NCBI GenBank assembly: GCA_947593615.1 | Contig: CANQDR010000020.1 | Location: 1 to 44,348, forward strand | Direction: 5' to 3' | Length of the DNA: 44,348 nt | Source: an uncultured Clostridia bacterium | Lineage (GTDB): Bacteria; Bacillota; Clostridia; Oscillospirales; Acutalibacteraceae | Part shown: one piece after another, positions 8,150 through 17,058 of the stretch | Layout: the number at the start of each line of letters is the position of its first letter | Position numbering within the stretch: the stretch's first letter is position 1 | Notes under the pieces: generated by a model | The model's input: only the letters and a program-made list of their open reading frames with translations | Databases searched by the model: none | What the model was told of the DNA's origin: nothing | Program-made: the position numbers and the translations under genes

Positions 8150-8971
8150 ATTTACTGCGACACAATGTCAAGTATTTTCGGAACAAATATGTTTGCTTAT
8201 TGTAATAACAATTCCGTAAATCAGGTTGACCCGGAGGGTACGGATGCTATTTGGCTGCAGTTTGGTGAGGCAGTAAAAATTTTTGGATTCTTGCCATTAG
8301 GACATACATCTTTATTAATTCAAGATGATCAAAATAATTGGTGGTATTTTTACCGGGGACTCAAACACGTTATTTTACGACCTTGCGGAAAAGATGACTT
8401 TACAATGGCTGAATTAAACAGTTATTTGTCTGGATTTGACCCACGACCACATCATAATTATTATGTGTATGCTACTAATGTTATTAATGATTCTGAAGAT
8501 GCTAATTATTTTGCCGGCCCGGATTATTATTTAAAATGCCATGATGGAGCTATTGATGGAAGCATAAGATTTTATGGTGATTTCAATGATTCATACAAGT
8601 ATGCAATAGAGTTGATAGGCAATTTGTATTATAACTCTAATGCAACAGATTTATTTAAATATACTTATGAAAATGGTAAAAAATTTTTCTTTTATGATGT
8701 TTGTGCCGATATATATGTTAACGAAAATGTAAATCAAATTGTTCCGGATGCTATTTCTCCTGTAAATCATCATTATGTAGATATAATTGGAAACGGAAAT
8801 TGTAAAAGTTATAATTTTCGAAAGAGCAATTGTGTTCAGGTTTCCATGGATATATTGTTAAAAGGAAGTTTCTGTAACTCATCTTTATCCTATAAAGAAA
8901 CTTTAGAGGATATCTACTATCATGACTTTTTTAGTCTGTGGCCAAAACATGATTATGATAGACTAACGTAG
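7877..8971 (+). CDS. Rhs tip cassette F: intact permuted papain-like toxin
   Basis: At 364 residues this is the only complete E/F-type cassette. Rhs core covers residues 1-91 and the junction is QVDPEG at about residue 115. The tip has GHTSLLIQDD, WWYFYRGLKHVILRPCGKDD, a middle segment unlike cassette E, and SNCVQVSMDILLKG near the end. The early His and late Asn-Cys pair fit a permuted papain/NlpC-like hydrolase (inference). Up to YYVYATNV it is nearly identical to cassette E, then they diverge. The stop codon TAG lies inside the ribosome site TAGGAGG of the next gene, so toxin and immunity are translated as a pair. Confidence 0.74.
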   Translation: MYYYVKNLQGDIVKIVKQDGTVAAIYTYDAWWKILSIKDTANNEVPSSNTFHVANLNPYRYRGYIYDNETGLYYLQSRYYDPVTGRFINADIYCDTMSSIFGTNMFAYCNNNSVNQVDPEGTDAIWLQFGEAVKIFGFLPLGHTSLLIQDDQNNWWYFYRGLKHVILRPCGKDDFTMAELNSYLSGFDPRPHHNYYVYATNVINDSEDANYFAGPDYYLKCHDGAIDGSIRFYGDFNDSYKYAIELIGNLYYNSNATDLFKYTYENGKKFFFYDVCADIYVNENVNQIVPDAISPVNHHYVDIIGNGNCKSYNFRKSNCVQVSMDILLKGSFCNSSLSYKETLEDIYYHDFFSLWPKHDYDRLT

Positions 8972-8982
8972 GAGGTTTAAAT

Positions 8983-9450
8983 ATGGATTTTTCAATATTT
9001 TTAGTATTTGTATTTGCAATGTTTCTTATAAGCTTTTTAAAAATAATTATTATTAATTCTCTTGTTTCGTTTTTTACATTTCGTGTAATTAACTGTAATA
9101 TAAAAGACAAAATCATCAAAATCTCTTTATTTACTGTTTTATCTGAGTTTATTGCATTTAGTTGCTTAATTGCTTTCTTTACTGTTTTTATTTTTGATTC
9201 ATACAGAGAATATAATTTTTTATTATCTGTCTTAGCAGGGGTGGTAACATTCTTTTCTCTTCCGAATATGTCACAACCCGAAAGCGTTGTTGTAATTGTA
9301 TGCGGAATACTAATTTCAGCAATACTAATTTTTTTATTAACTTATTTTATTGCTTTAAAAAATACGGAACTCACAAAAAAACAAAGGTTATTTATATCTA
9401 TTGTATGTGCGATTGTAAACTCGCCCTATCACTTTTTAATTTCTTTATAA
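8983..9450 (+). CDS. Four-helix membrane protein, immunity family II, copy 2
   Basis: A 155-residue membrane protein 11 bp after cassette F, with GTAGGAGG upstream. Hydrophobic segments lie near residues 3-30, 44-72, 98-122 and 132-152. It ends VNSPYHFLISL, matching TAPYYFLIPL of the 7172 paralogue, and keeps the TKKQR segment before the last helix. Likely immunity protein for the cassette F toxin by position and by the parallel E/7172 pair. Confidence 0.68.
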   Translation: MDFSIFLVFVFAMFLISFLKIIIINSLVSFFTFRVINCNIKDKIIKISLFTVLSEFIAFSCLIAFFTVFIFDSYREYNFLLSVLAGVVTFFSLPNMSQPESVVVIVCGILISAILIFLLTYFIALKNTELTKKQRLFISIVCAIVNSPYHFLISL

Positions 9451-9588
9451 ATTGAATATTCAAGCTTTTCTGTTATCGTTTAAGGAATATGGTAACACCT
9501 AATTTAATTTATGGAAATTTATGTGCACTTATGCCATGGAGTATGATAATTTATGATGATTGGTATTTATAATAGGGTGATAAATTTT

Positions 9589-10659
9589 ATGAAATTATTG
9601 CGAAATAAAAAAATAATAATATCTGTTACAGTCATTTTGGCACTTGTTATTTGTTTTATGCTAATTTCTTTTTTTAGAAACACAAGCAATTTTTTTGAGA
9701 TAAAGATTGATAATGATAAGTCATCATACTGCAGTAATGAATATAATTACAGTTCTCATGGATTATTTAATAGCCGATATTTATCATACAATGACGGAAG
9801 ACTTATTGCTAAAAATCGTAATGGTGACAATATTACCGCATACAGTCCGACTGATAAAAAATCTTTTTCTGTACCAAAAGACGCTTATATGCTTAAAAAC
9901 AAGTTGTTTTATGTGCAAAATAAAAAACTATACTGTAAAAACATAGATACAAACGATCTTGAACTTATAGATAATGATTGTGATGATTTTGTTTTTAATG
10001 ATGAAATAATCGCATATACCAAGGACAAGAACATTTATATCAAAGAAATAAACGGGTTTAATACAAAGGGTGTTATAAATCTTAAAAATGAGATTTATTA
10101 TTTATCCGCCGTTGATGATAATTTGTATTTAATTGAAAGAGTTTATAATACGCAAGAAAAAATGTACGGAACTAACCTCAGACCCGGTAAACAATATATT
10201 TTTTCTAAGTATAATGCAAATACGCTTGAACTTGTAAGCAGTGTCACAAAGGATTTTGTCAATTCCATCAAGTACATTGCTGTATGCAAAGATATATTTT
10301 ATTTTTATTATGACGAAACGCAGGCAATCTATGCTGCTTCTTTAGACGGTAATTATTTACCGCCGATACAGTATAAAAATGTAATTGATATTGTATCAAA
10401 CAATGAAAATATATTTTTTGTTTCTGAAAAATCAGAAAAAAATATTATCAGAACTACGGTTGAATGTGAAACAAACGGAATATGGAAAGTAGATGTATCG
10501 AATAACACATTGAAAAAAGTTTCGGATAAATGCGCATTTGACAATATTTTAGCTACCGAAAATTATGTTTATTGCTATAAGATTATATACTCTCTGCCAA
10601 GAGGTATGGATACTATGTTCGCTATAGGTTATTCTTTGGATCAAATTCCTATTGTATAA
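9589..10659 (+). CDS. Membrane-anchored beta-propeller-like protein, copy 1
   Basis: A 356-residue protein with an N-terminal membrane anchor (about residues 8-28) and a large outer domain. An ATG at 9553 is in frame, but the start at 9589 has AGGGTGA nine bases ahead, so I use it. The body repeats short strand-turn units of the type IYIKE, LYLIE, IFYFY and IWKVDVSNNTLKKVSD, as in beta-propellers (DUF5050-like in appearance; inference). It is paralogous to the protein at 11884, with near-identical ends (ATENYVYCYKI against ATENYLYCYKI, then QIPI). It sits among immunity genes with no Rhs tip of its own. Confidence 0.6.
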   Translation: MKLLRNKKIIISVTVILALVICFMLISFFRNTSNFFEIKIDNDKSSYCSNEYNYSSHGLFNSRYLSYNDGRLIAKNRNGDNITAYSPTDKKSFSVPKDAYMLKNKLFYVQNKKLYCKNIDTNDLELIDNDCDDFVFNDEIIAYTKDKNIYIKEINGFNTKGVINLKNEIYYLSAVDDNLYLIERVYNTQEKMYGTNLRPGKQYIFSKYNANTLELVSSVTKDFVNSIKYIAVCKDIFYFYYDETQAIYAASLDGNYLPPIQYKNVIDIVSNNENIFFVSEKSEKNIIRTTVECETNGIWKVDVSNNTLKKVSDKCAFDNILATENYVYCYKIIYSLPRGMDTMFAIGYSLDQIPIV

Positions 10660-10666
10660 ATTTGTG

Positions 10667-10700
10667 CTGCCGATAATTTTGTTATTTATTCTAACGATAC
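10667..10700 (+). repeat. Isolated cassette-leader remnant (scar)
   Basis: CTGCCGATAATTTTGTTATT and the following TATTCTAACGATAC match the leader of cassettes C-E (GCCGATAATTATTTTG, TTATTTATTCTAACCATAC) with a 3-nt gap and one mismatch. No Rhs core or tip follows. It looks like a scar where a cassette was deleted, leaving its immunity genes. Confidence 0.6.
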
Positions 10701-10740
10701 TCAGTATATTTTAATTTGCAATTATTTATGGAGGCATATA

Positions 10741-11247
10741 ATGGATACTTCTCACATCATTTTGATGATAGTATTAGCTAATATTATTTTTTGTGTATTA
10801 GCATTATTTATAAAATTTATTCTTAATTATACGGTTCTTAAAATAATATTTTCAAATATATGTAAAAATGCTGATGAAGCATTTTACAAAAGATCATTTT
10901 ATAAGGTATATCGCTTTGGTATCTTTGCTGATTTAATCGGTTTCTTTAGTTTGTTATTATATAAAGTTGCGACAAATATTTTTTATTATGCTGATCCTGA
11001 CTTTTTACAAGAATTGATAATACAATTTTTCACAGCTATTATGCACACCGGCGGAGAATTAGATATTATTTTTACTGTATGTGAAATTATAATTTCTGCA
11101 ATATTTATATTTGTTTTCGATTATTTTATGTTCCTTAAAAAAACTGATTTTACTAAAAAACAAAGAATATTATCAGCATTAGCATTTGCAATATTTACAG
11201 CACCTTACTACTTTTTTATTCCAATGCAATGTGTTTTGTCATTATAG
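10741..11247 (+). CDS. Four-helix membrane protein, immunity family II, copy 3
   Basis: A 168-residue paralogue of the 7172 protein with ATGGAGG upstream. Shared features are FADLIGFFSLL after the first loop, IFVFDYFMFLKK, FTKKQRIL and the closing TAPYYFFIPM. No toxin tip precedes it; a leader scar at 10667-10700 does, so it is probably an orphan immunity gene left after cassette loss. Confidence 0.65.
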   Translation: MDTSHIILMIVLANIIFCVLALFIKFILNYTVLKIIFSNICKNADEAFYKRSFYKVYRFGIFADLIGFFSLLLYKVATNIFYYADPDFLQELIIQFFTAIMHTGGELDIIFTVCEIIISAIFIFVFDYFMFLKKTDFTKKQRILSALAFAIFTAPYYFFIPMQCVLSL

Positions 11248-11307
11248 CAGAAAACAATTCGTGGGATAAACAAGGAAAATTTCTAAACCGATAAGGAGTA
11301 TTATAAA

Positions 11308-11853
11308 ATGAAAAATATGCAATATATATTATCATATTTTATAACTACATCTATATTATTTATTATTTGTACAGGTTGCAGCAGCTATACAAAAACAGAG
11401 AAAAATGTAAATTCAGATAACTCAAAAATTATCAATACATTTTGCGAAAACACAAAAAATTCTTTTTCCGATAATATTGATGATTATTACATTGAAAGAA
11501 ATAATGACAAACCTTTATCAATTAACTATCTTTCAGATGGCGATTATACATGTTTTCTAATCACCATTGAAGGATATATGCGGATGAACTCCGACCAATT
11601 TCAAATAACATATTTAGAAAACTGGTGCTCTGCTGTTTCTTTTAGAAAAATATCTGTAGAAAACAAAACCTATTTTTATTGTATATTTTGTGATAATGAC
11701 AATGGAGAAAAAGCGTTTTTGTTTTTTGAAAAGTTTGATGATATGCAAACATACAGATGTATAAAATATATTACGTTAAATGGTGAAAATATTATTGAAT
11801 ATCCGGATGATTCGGAAGATTTATACACTCATATATTTGATATAGACCTTTAA
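11308..11853 (+). CDS. Lipoprotein of unknown function
   Basis: A 181-residue lipoprotein (lipobox CTGC at about residues 25-28) with AAGGAG upstream. After the Cys comes a Ser/Asn/Lys-rich linker and a domain with ADGDYT-like and WCSAVSFRK segments. Not visibly related to immunity family I. It lies in the toxin-free part of the array, so it may be an orphan immunity protein; function is inferred from context only. Confidence 0.6.
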   Translation: MKNMQYILSYFITTSILFIICTGCSSYTKTEKNVNSDNSKIINTFCENTKNSFSDNIDDYYIERNNDKPLSINYLSDGDYTCFLITIEGYMRMNSDQFQITYLENWCSAVSFRKISVENKTYFYCIFCDNDNGEKAFLFFEKFDDMQTYRCIKYITLNGENIIEYPDDSEDLYTHIFDIDL

Positions 11854-11883
11854 CTTAATAAAAAATTATAAGGAAGTATTATT

Positions 11884-12939
11884 ATGAAAAAAAGTAAACT
11901 TAAAATTTTAATTTTTCTTTTTTCATTTTTAATACTATGTTTTATGACTATTGCAGTTTTAAAGTGTATATATCAAAACACGGACTTTTCAAAAGATATT
12001 GATTCCGGATTTTATGCAGGAGAATATTTAAAATATAACGACGGTGTTCTGACAGTTAGAGACCCAAATTATAAATACTCAGAGACTTATGAGTTAGGCA
12101 ATAACACAAAATATAAAACAGATTTTTCAAAAATTTCATCCCATACCATGTATAATGACGAAGTATATGGTACAAAGATTGTTTATCGTGGCGGGCTTTC
12201 ATTGTATATTTATGATACTATAAATAACAACAGCAAGTTAATATTTGAGAATTATCATAAATATATAACTTGCAAAAATTCTGTTATATGTGTAGATAAT
12301 GACAATAACATTTATTTGTATGATGTTGTTAATGAAAATATGTCAGTTATATGTGAAAATATATCTGAAAATATTTGTACTTTAGATACGCAGAACGATT
12401 ATCTCTATATATTAAGAGAAGATAATTATTATTACTTTATAACGGTTTTTGATCTTGTATCCAAAAATAAAATAGCTGATTTTAAAATAAATGAAGGAAT
12501 TAGCGATTATTATGATTATGATGATGCCTATATGATAGCAAATGGTGAAAAAGTAATTGTTTGTCTGGAATCGGGCTTTAAAAAACCAGTATTTTATGAT
12601 TTTTCAGGAAAAAGTTTTACCAATAATCAGTTAGATGAACTTGCACCTCATATGGATCTGCTGACAGTTAATGGAGATTATTTGTATTATACATTGCGTG
12701 ACAGAGAAGTAACGTTGCTGAATGATGATACAAAATCAAATGAAAGCAATGGATTATATAAGAGAAATATTACAACAGGTAAAGTAGAAAAAATTTCAGA
12801 CGAATGCCTTTTTGACGAAATAATTGCTACCGAAAATTATTTGTATTGCTACAAAATTAATTATCTTACGCCAAGGAGTTTATTTAAACTGGAAAATTTA
12901 TTAGTTGGATACAATTTAACTCAAATTCCGATAAATTGA
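11884..12939 (+). CDS. Membrane-anchored beta-propeller-like protein, copy 2
   Basis: A 351-residue protein with an N-terminal anchor (residues 7-28) and AAGGAAG upstream. Paralogous to the 9589 protein: YLKYNDGVLTVRD against YLSYNDGRLIAKN near the start, and KISDECLFDEIIATENYLYC near the end. As there, a family II membrane protein follows (12978). This anchored-protein/membrane-protein pair therefore occurs twice, perhaps as a two-part immunity or signalling unit. No catalytic motif seen. Confidence 0.6.
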   Translation: MKKSKLKILIFLFSFLILCFMTIAVLKCIYQNTDFSKDIDSGFYAGEYLKYNDGVLTVRDPNYKYSETYELGNNTKYKTDFSKISSHTMYNDEVYGTKIVYRGGLSLYIYDTINNNSKLIFENYHKYITCKNSVICVDNDNNIYLYDVVNENMSVICENISENICTLDTQNDYLYILREDNYYYFITVFDLVSKNKIADFKINEGISDYYDYDDAYMIANGEKVIVCLESGFKKPVFYDFSGKSFTNNQLDELAPHMDLLTVNGDYLYYTLRDREVTLLNDDTKSNESNGLYKRNITTGKVEKISDECLFDEIIATENYLYCYKINYLTPRSLFKLENLLVGYNLTQIPIN

Positions 12940-12977
12940 AATTTTTATAGTTATAATGTATTTTCGGGAGGGATATT

Positions 12978-13409
12978 ATGGATTTAAGAAGTTTAATGGA
13001 AAATATTTTATTCATAGGTTTTATTATTATAGTTCTCTGCCTTTTCCTAAAATTAATTTGTAATGTTTTAGTATTATTAATAGTGACGCGTAAAATATTA
13101 AAAGTAAAAAACAGAAATATTTATAACAAAGTGTTGACAAAAAGTTGGTTATTGGGAATATTATCAGATTTGCTCACACTGGTTATTTTAGTGTTTTTTA
13201 AAAAATTTAATTTTCTGGAAATTGAGAGTATCGCTTTTGTCTTAATTGGGATAGTTGTTTCATTTATATTGACTTTAATCTTTAATTATTTTTATGTGTT
13301 TAGAAGTCTTGATTTATTAAAAAAGAAAAGATTAATAGCATCAATTGTTTTAGGTGCTTTAACCGTATCATACTACGTATGGATCCCGTTAGGATTAATT
13401 TTTGCATAA
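12978..13409 (+). CDS. Four-helix membrane protein, immunity family II, copy 4
   Basis: A 143-residue shorter and more diverged member: GILSDLLTLVIL in place of the LADLIG segment, NYFYVFRSLDLLKKKR before the last helix, and SYYVWIPLGLI at the end. CGGGAGGG lies upstream. Preceded by a propeller-like gene rather than an Rhs tip. Confidence 0.62.
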   Translation: MDLRSLMENILFIGFIIIVLCLFLKLICNVLVLLIVTRKILKVKNRNIYNKVLTKSWLLGILSDLLTLVILVFFKKFNFLEIESIAFVLIGIVVSFILTLIFNYFYVFRSLDLLKKKRLIASIVLGALTVSYYVWIPLGLIFA

Positions 13410-13529
13410 GTCAAAATACGATGGAAAGATGCAAGAGAATGTAAAGTAAAGTTAATTTCAAAATAAACGGTATAATATAAGTTATCTTTATTTTTATATT
13501 TACCCGCATGGAGCTTAAAAGGAGTAAAT

Positions 13530-13994
13530 ATGAAAAGGTTAACATTGCTGTTGCTATTATTTTGTTTTACTGTTTCCGGCTGTAGTTTTTACGGTAAAGA
13601 TGAATATTCGGAACAGGATTTAATTGTTCATGGTGTAAGAAACGCTACATATTATGAATACCAACATAAGGTTGCTGTTTCTATTAGATATTCTTCAAGC
13701 AAGGATTCGTTAGATTTAAGAACCGGCGGTGATGATGAATCCTGGCTGGGAACAAGTTTTACATATAAATCAGTACTCACAGGAGATTTTGAAAAAGTCG
13801 GCTGGTACAATGATAATTTGTTTATACTAATTGATGAAGTGTATTATTCATTAGATATAGATGAATATGAAATACCACAACTTGACGAAAACGGTAATCG
13901 CGAACCACCTGATTACGAGCTTAAAGAATACAGTGAATCTGAATTCACATCATCTTATCCAAATTATAAATCCTTTGATTGGTACGGGCATTAA
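13530..13994 (+). CDS. Orphan lipoprotein, immunity family I, copy 3
   Basis: A 154-residue lipoprotein (lipobox VSGC at 15-18) with AAGGAG upstream. Clear homologue of the cassette D partner at 5476: FEKVGWYNDNLFI, DIDEYEIPQLDE, PPDYELKEYSESEF and a closing SFDW. No HExxH tip is nearby, so it is an orphan immunity gene. A possible -10 element TATAAT lies at 13471-13476 with a poor -35, so it may have its own promoter. Confidence 0.67.
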   Translation: MKRLTLLLLLFCFTVSGCSFYGKDEYSEQDLIVHGVRNATYYEYQHKVAVSIRYSSSKDSLDLRTGGDDESWLGTSFTYKSVLTGDFEKVGWYNDNLFILIDEVYYSLDIDEYEIPQLDENGNREPPDYELKEYSESEFTSSYPNYKSFDWYGH

Positions 13995-14028
13995 GGTAAA
14001 ACCCCTCGGCATAACCGAGAGATAAAAA

Positions 14029-14088
14029 TATGAAAAAGATACATATGAAACAGCACCCGATATAATTTCAGAAATCGACAAAGTTTAG
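14029..14088 (+). pseudogene. Short coding remnant at the array's right border
   Basis: An in-frame stretch reading YEKDTYETAPDIISEIDKV and a stop, preceded by a stop at 14023 and lacking a start codon. It looks like the 3' end of a lost gene of unknown identity. A small hairpin CTCGG/CCGAG lies just before at 14005-14019. This is the edge between the Rhs array and the core chromosome. Confidence 0.3.
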
Positions 14089-14113
14089 ATTAAACGCTGA
14101 TAACTAAATAAAA

Positions 14114-15439
14114 TCAGGCGTAAGAATACTTTTTTGAATTTTTAACAATAAGAACTACTGATATAACAAGCGCGCAGAGTTCTGCCGCGGGGAGAGCCGC
14201 CCATACTCCGTTTACTCCCATGAAGAGCGGTAGCAAAAGCATTGCGGAACACTCAATTGCAAATGTTCTTGTTATTGAAATTAACGCAGAAATTTTACCG
14301 TTGTTAAGCGCGGTGAAAAGTCCTGATGCAAAAATGTTAAATCCGCATATAAGGTAATTCAGAGCAAATATCCGAAATCCGCCAAGGGCTATTTCTTCAA
14401 ACTCCTTGTCGCCTGCTGAAAAAACGGAAACAAGCGGATAAGAAAAAAACTCTGAAATTGCAAGCATTGCAATTGAAATTACAGTAACGGTTTTTATGCA
14501 AAACCTGAACAGACGCTTCAGCTTGTCTGTGTTTCCTGCTCCGTAATGAAAGCTGATGACAGGTGAAATTCCCGAAGTAAATCCAAAGGAAACTGCGGTA
14601 AAAATAAAGTGGATATAAAGAATTGCGCTGATAGCGGCAACGCCTTTCTGCCCTGCAAAGTGCATCATCTGCATATTAAACAGAGCGGTTGTAACAGCGG
14701 TGGCCAGATTTGAAACAGCTTCCGACGAGCCGTTTGCCATTGAAAACAGTATTCCTTTTACATAAAACACAGGTCTGCCGAAATGCAGTGCCTGTTTTTT
14801 ACTAAAAAACAAAACCATCGGAACAGCACCTACTGCCATTCCTATTATAGTTCCCAGACCTGCGCCCACAATTCCCCACTGTAAAACCGCCATAAACAAA
14901 AGGTCAAGAATTATGTTTGTAACTCCTGACATAATTGTAAATATCAGCATTATGTGAGGCTTGTCGGCGGTGACAAGATATGATTGATTGAGTATCTGCC
15001 ATGTTATGACAAAGCCGAAAGGAATCATAATGTTACCGTATTCCTTACAGTACGGAAGTATTGCGCCGTCCGATCCGAACGCCATATAAAGCGGCTCGGC
15101 AAAAACGGTGAATACAACTGCAAGCAAAACGGAAAGCACCGTGGAAACAATTACCGTTGTTGTTAAAAATCGGTTTGCCTCATCTTGTTTTCCCTCACCC
15201 ATCTTTTTTGCGATAACTGCATTTGAGCCTGTTGAGAACATAAGACTGAGCGCCATAAATATAAGCGTAAACGGATAAACAATGTTGATTGCAGACAACG
15301 CTTCGCTTCCCACGCAGTTTGCTACTACTATGCCGTCAACAACGGTATACAGCGACATAAACACCATCATCAAAACCGTAGGCAGGGTAAATCTGAGCAT
15401 AATTTTTGCCTTTATCGGCTGTGAATAAATTGAAACCAT
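14114..15439 (-). CDS. MATE-family multidrug efflux transporter
   Basis: A 441-residue polytopic membrane protein with about twelve hydrophobic segments, the usual MATE length. The N-terminal motif is LPTVLMMVFMSLYTVVDGIV, followed by VGSEALSAINIVYPF, both typical of the MepA-like branch. These proteins export cationic drugs or metabolites using a Na+ or H+ gradient; the substrate cannot be read from sequence. The start has TGAGGA upstream. It ends toward the Rhs array and is the first gene of the conserved chromosome. A weak TTGTAA/TATTAA promoter may lie in the 72-bp spacer. Confidence 0.88.
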   Translation of the reverse strand: MVSIYSQPIKAKIMLRFTLPTVLMMVFMSLYTVVDGIVVANCVGSEALSAINIVYPFTLIFMALSLMFSTGSNAVIAKKMGEGKQDEANRFLTTTVIVSTVLSVLLAVVFTVFAEPLYMAFGSDGAILPYCKEYGNIMIPFGFVITWQILNQSYLVTADKPHIMLIFTIMSGVTNIILDLLFMAVLQWGIVGAGLGTIIGMAVGAVPMVLFFSKKQALHFGRPVFYVKGILFSMANGSSEAVSNLATAVTTALFNMQMMHFAGQKGVAAISAILYIHFIFTAVSFGFTSGISPVISFHYGAGNTDKLKRLFRFCIKTVTVISIAMLAISEFFSYPLVSVFSAGDKEFEEIALGGFRIFALNYLICGFNIFASGLFTALNNGKISALISITRTFAIECSAMLLLPLFMGVNGVWAALPAAELCALVISVVLIVKNSKKYSYA

Positions 15440-15511
15440 CTATATCCTCAAATCACATATAAAATAAATTAATACTAATCACTTGAATTGACTTACAATG
15501 TTTTTAGCATA

Positions 15512-16357
15512 TTAAAGCATTTTGTTGTGCTCTAAAATCCGTGAAATAAGCTCGGCAACGCCATCGTCGTTATTTGAAGCAACCACAATGTCTGCGCTGT
15601 CAAGGCATAGCTTTGTAGCGTTGCTTACCGCCGCTCCCATACCCGATATTTTTACCATATCAGCGTCGTTGTCGGCATTTCCGCATGCGGATGTTTCAGA
15701 CAAATCAAGTTTGAGATAATTACAAAGCCATTTTAATGCGTTTCCTTTTGTTGCATTCTCCGCCATAAATTCAACAAAATTTTCTGATGAGGAAGTAATA
15801 AAAAAGCTTGTTGTGCCGTCTGCTATAAGTTGTCTTATTGTATCTCTCTTTTGTTTGTCGGTGCAGACATATTCAATACTGTCAAGCTCTTTTCTGTGTT
15901 CATAAATAAAGCTTCTCATATCTTCAATATGTGCGTGCGAAGCTCGGACATAATCAACATATGCCTCACTGCATCCGTATTTCATTGGGTCGTTTACATA
16001 TCTGCTGTCGGTATATGTAAGGCCGTCAATAAACGCCTCAAAAATCAAATCGTACTTTTTGGTTAATTTCAGAAGCTTCAAAACTTCCTTTTCGTCAAGC
16101 AGGCTTGAATGTATTCGCCTGCCGTTTTTATCGTGAATTGCTGCCCCGTTTGATGTGACAGCATAATCTATTCCTTCAATTTTGAGAACGCTTTCGGGCA
16201 TAGAGCCGTAGGGTCTGCCGCTTGCCGCAACAACCTTAATTCCGCTCTCAATTGCCTTTTCAACGGCATTTTTGACCGTGGTAGAAAGCGTGTTGTTATC
16301 TCTTAGTACGGTACCGTCAAGGTCGAGTGCAATAAGCTTTATTCTTTTGTTATACAT
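15512..16357 (-). CDS. Cof-type HAD-IIB phosphatase
   Basis: A 281-residue member of the haloacid dehalogenase superfamily, subclass IIB. Motif I is LDLDGTVL at about residues 10-17 (catalytic Asp pair), motif II is in VVAASGRPYGS, and motif IV is GNADNDADMV near residue 240. The central cap domain is of Cof type. Family members dephosphorylate sugar phosphates, nucleotides or PLP; the substrate is unknown. CGGAGG lies seven bases before the ATG. It lies between endonuclease III and the MATE gene, all on the - strand. Confidence 0.88.
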   Translation of the reverse strand: MYNKRIKLIALDLDGTVLRDNNTLSTTVKNAVEKAIESGIKVVAASGRPYGSMPESVLKIEGIDYAVTSNGAAIHDKNGRRIHSSLLDEKEVLKLLKLTKKYDLIFEAFIDGLTYTDSRYVNDPMKYGCSEAYVDYVRASHAHIEDMRSFIYEHRKELDSIEYVCTDKQKRDTIRQLIADGTTSFFITSSSENFVEFMAENATKGNALKWLCNYLKLDLSETSACGNADNDADMVKISGMGAAVSNATKLCLDSADIVVASNNDDGVAELISRILEHNKML

Positions 16358-16404
16358 TAAATCCTCCGCATTACAACAGATATTGAAAACACTTTTTATA
16401 AAAC

Positions 16405-17040
16405 TTAGTCACACTTTCTGCAAAAGCTGTTCATACAGCAATTTTCGCATTTTGGACTGCGTGCCGTACATACTGCTCTGCCATGCAGTACAAGGCGGTG
16501 GCAAAAGTCATTGCTTTCGCTCGGCGGAAGTAAATCTCTGAGGGCAAATTCTATTTTTTTCTGGTCTTTTAAATCGTGAAGTCCAAGCCTGCGAGTAATG
16601 CGTATGCAATGGGTATCAACCACAACGGCGGGCTTGCCGAATATATCACCGCATACAAGGTTGGCGGTTTTTCTTCCTATACCGGGCAGTTTTGTAAGGT
16701 CGTCTATGTTGTCGGGAACTTCTCCGCCGAAATCATCGCGAAGCATTTTCGCCATTTCAACAATATCCTTTGACTTTGTCTTGTAAAGTCCGCAGCTTTT
16801 TATGTATTCGGCAACTTCCTCGGCTGTTGATGAAGCAAAATCATCAACGGTTTTAAATCTTTCAAAAAGTGCCGGAGTCACAATATTTACCCTTGCGTCG
16901 GTGCACTGCGCCGCAAGGCGTGTTGCTATTAAAAGCTGCAAAGGGTCTGTATATACAAGCGAGCATATTGCGTTTGGATATTCTTTTTTCAAAGCCTTAA
17001 CGGCATTAACGGCAATCTGTTTTTTTCTCAAATTAATCAC
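16405..17040 (-). CDS. nth: Endonuclease III (DNA glycosylase/AP lyase)
   Basis: A 211-residue base-excision repair enzyme that removes oxidised pyrimidines and cleaves abasic sites. The helix-hairpin-helix is LPGIGRKTANLV with catalytic Lys124, and VVVDTH carries catalytic Asp142. Cys191, 198, 201 and 207 form the C-x6-C-x2-C-x5-C [4Fe-4S] ligand set. Length and all key residues are normal. GAGGTG lies just before the ATG. It is divergent from the HAD gene at 17126 and shares an overlapping promoter region with it. Confidence 0.94.
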   Translation of the reverse strand: MINLRKKQIAVNAVKALKKEYPNAICSLVYTDPLQLLIATRLAAQCTDARVNIVTPALFERFKTVDDFASSTAEEVAEYIKSCGLYKTKSKDIVEMAKMLRDDFGGEVPDNIDDLTKLPGIGRKTANLVCGDIFGKPAVVVDTHCIRITRRLGLHDLKDQKKIEFALRDLLPPSESNDFCHRLVLHGRAVCTARSPKCENCCMNSFCRKCD

Positions 17041-17058
17041 CTCAATTCAGTTTATCAT

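Noticed and set aside
1..14100. CRISPR array suggested by recurring repeats
   Set aside because: The repeats are roughly 250-300 bp Rhs coding segments with genes between them, not short repeats with equal spacers.
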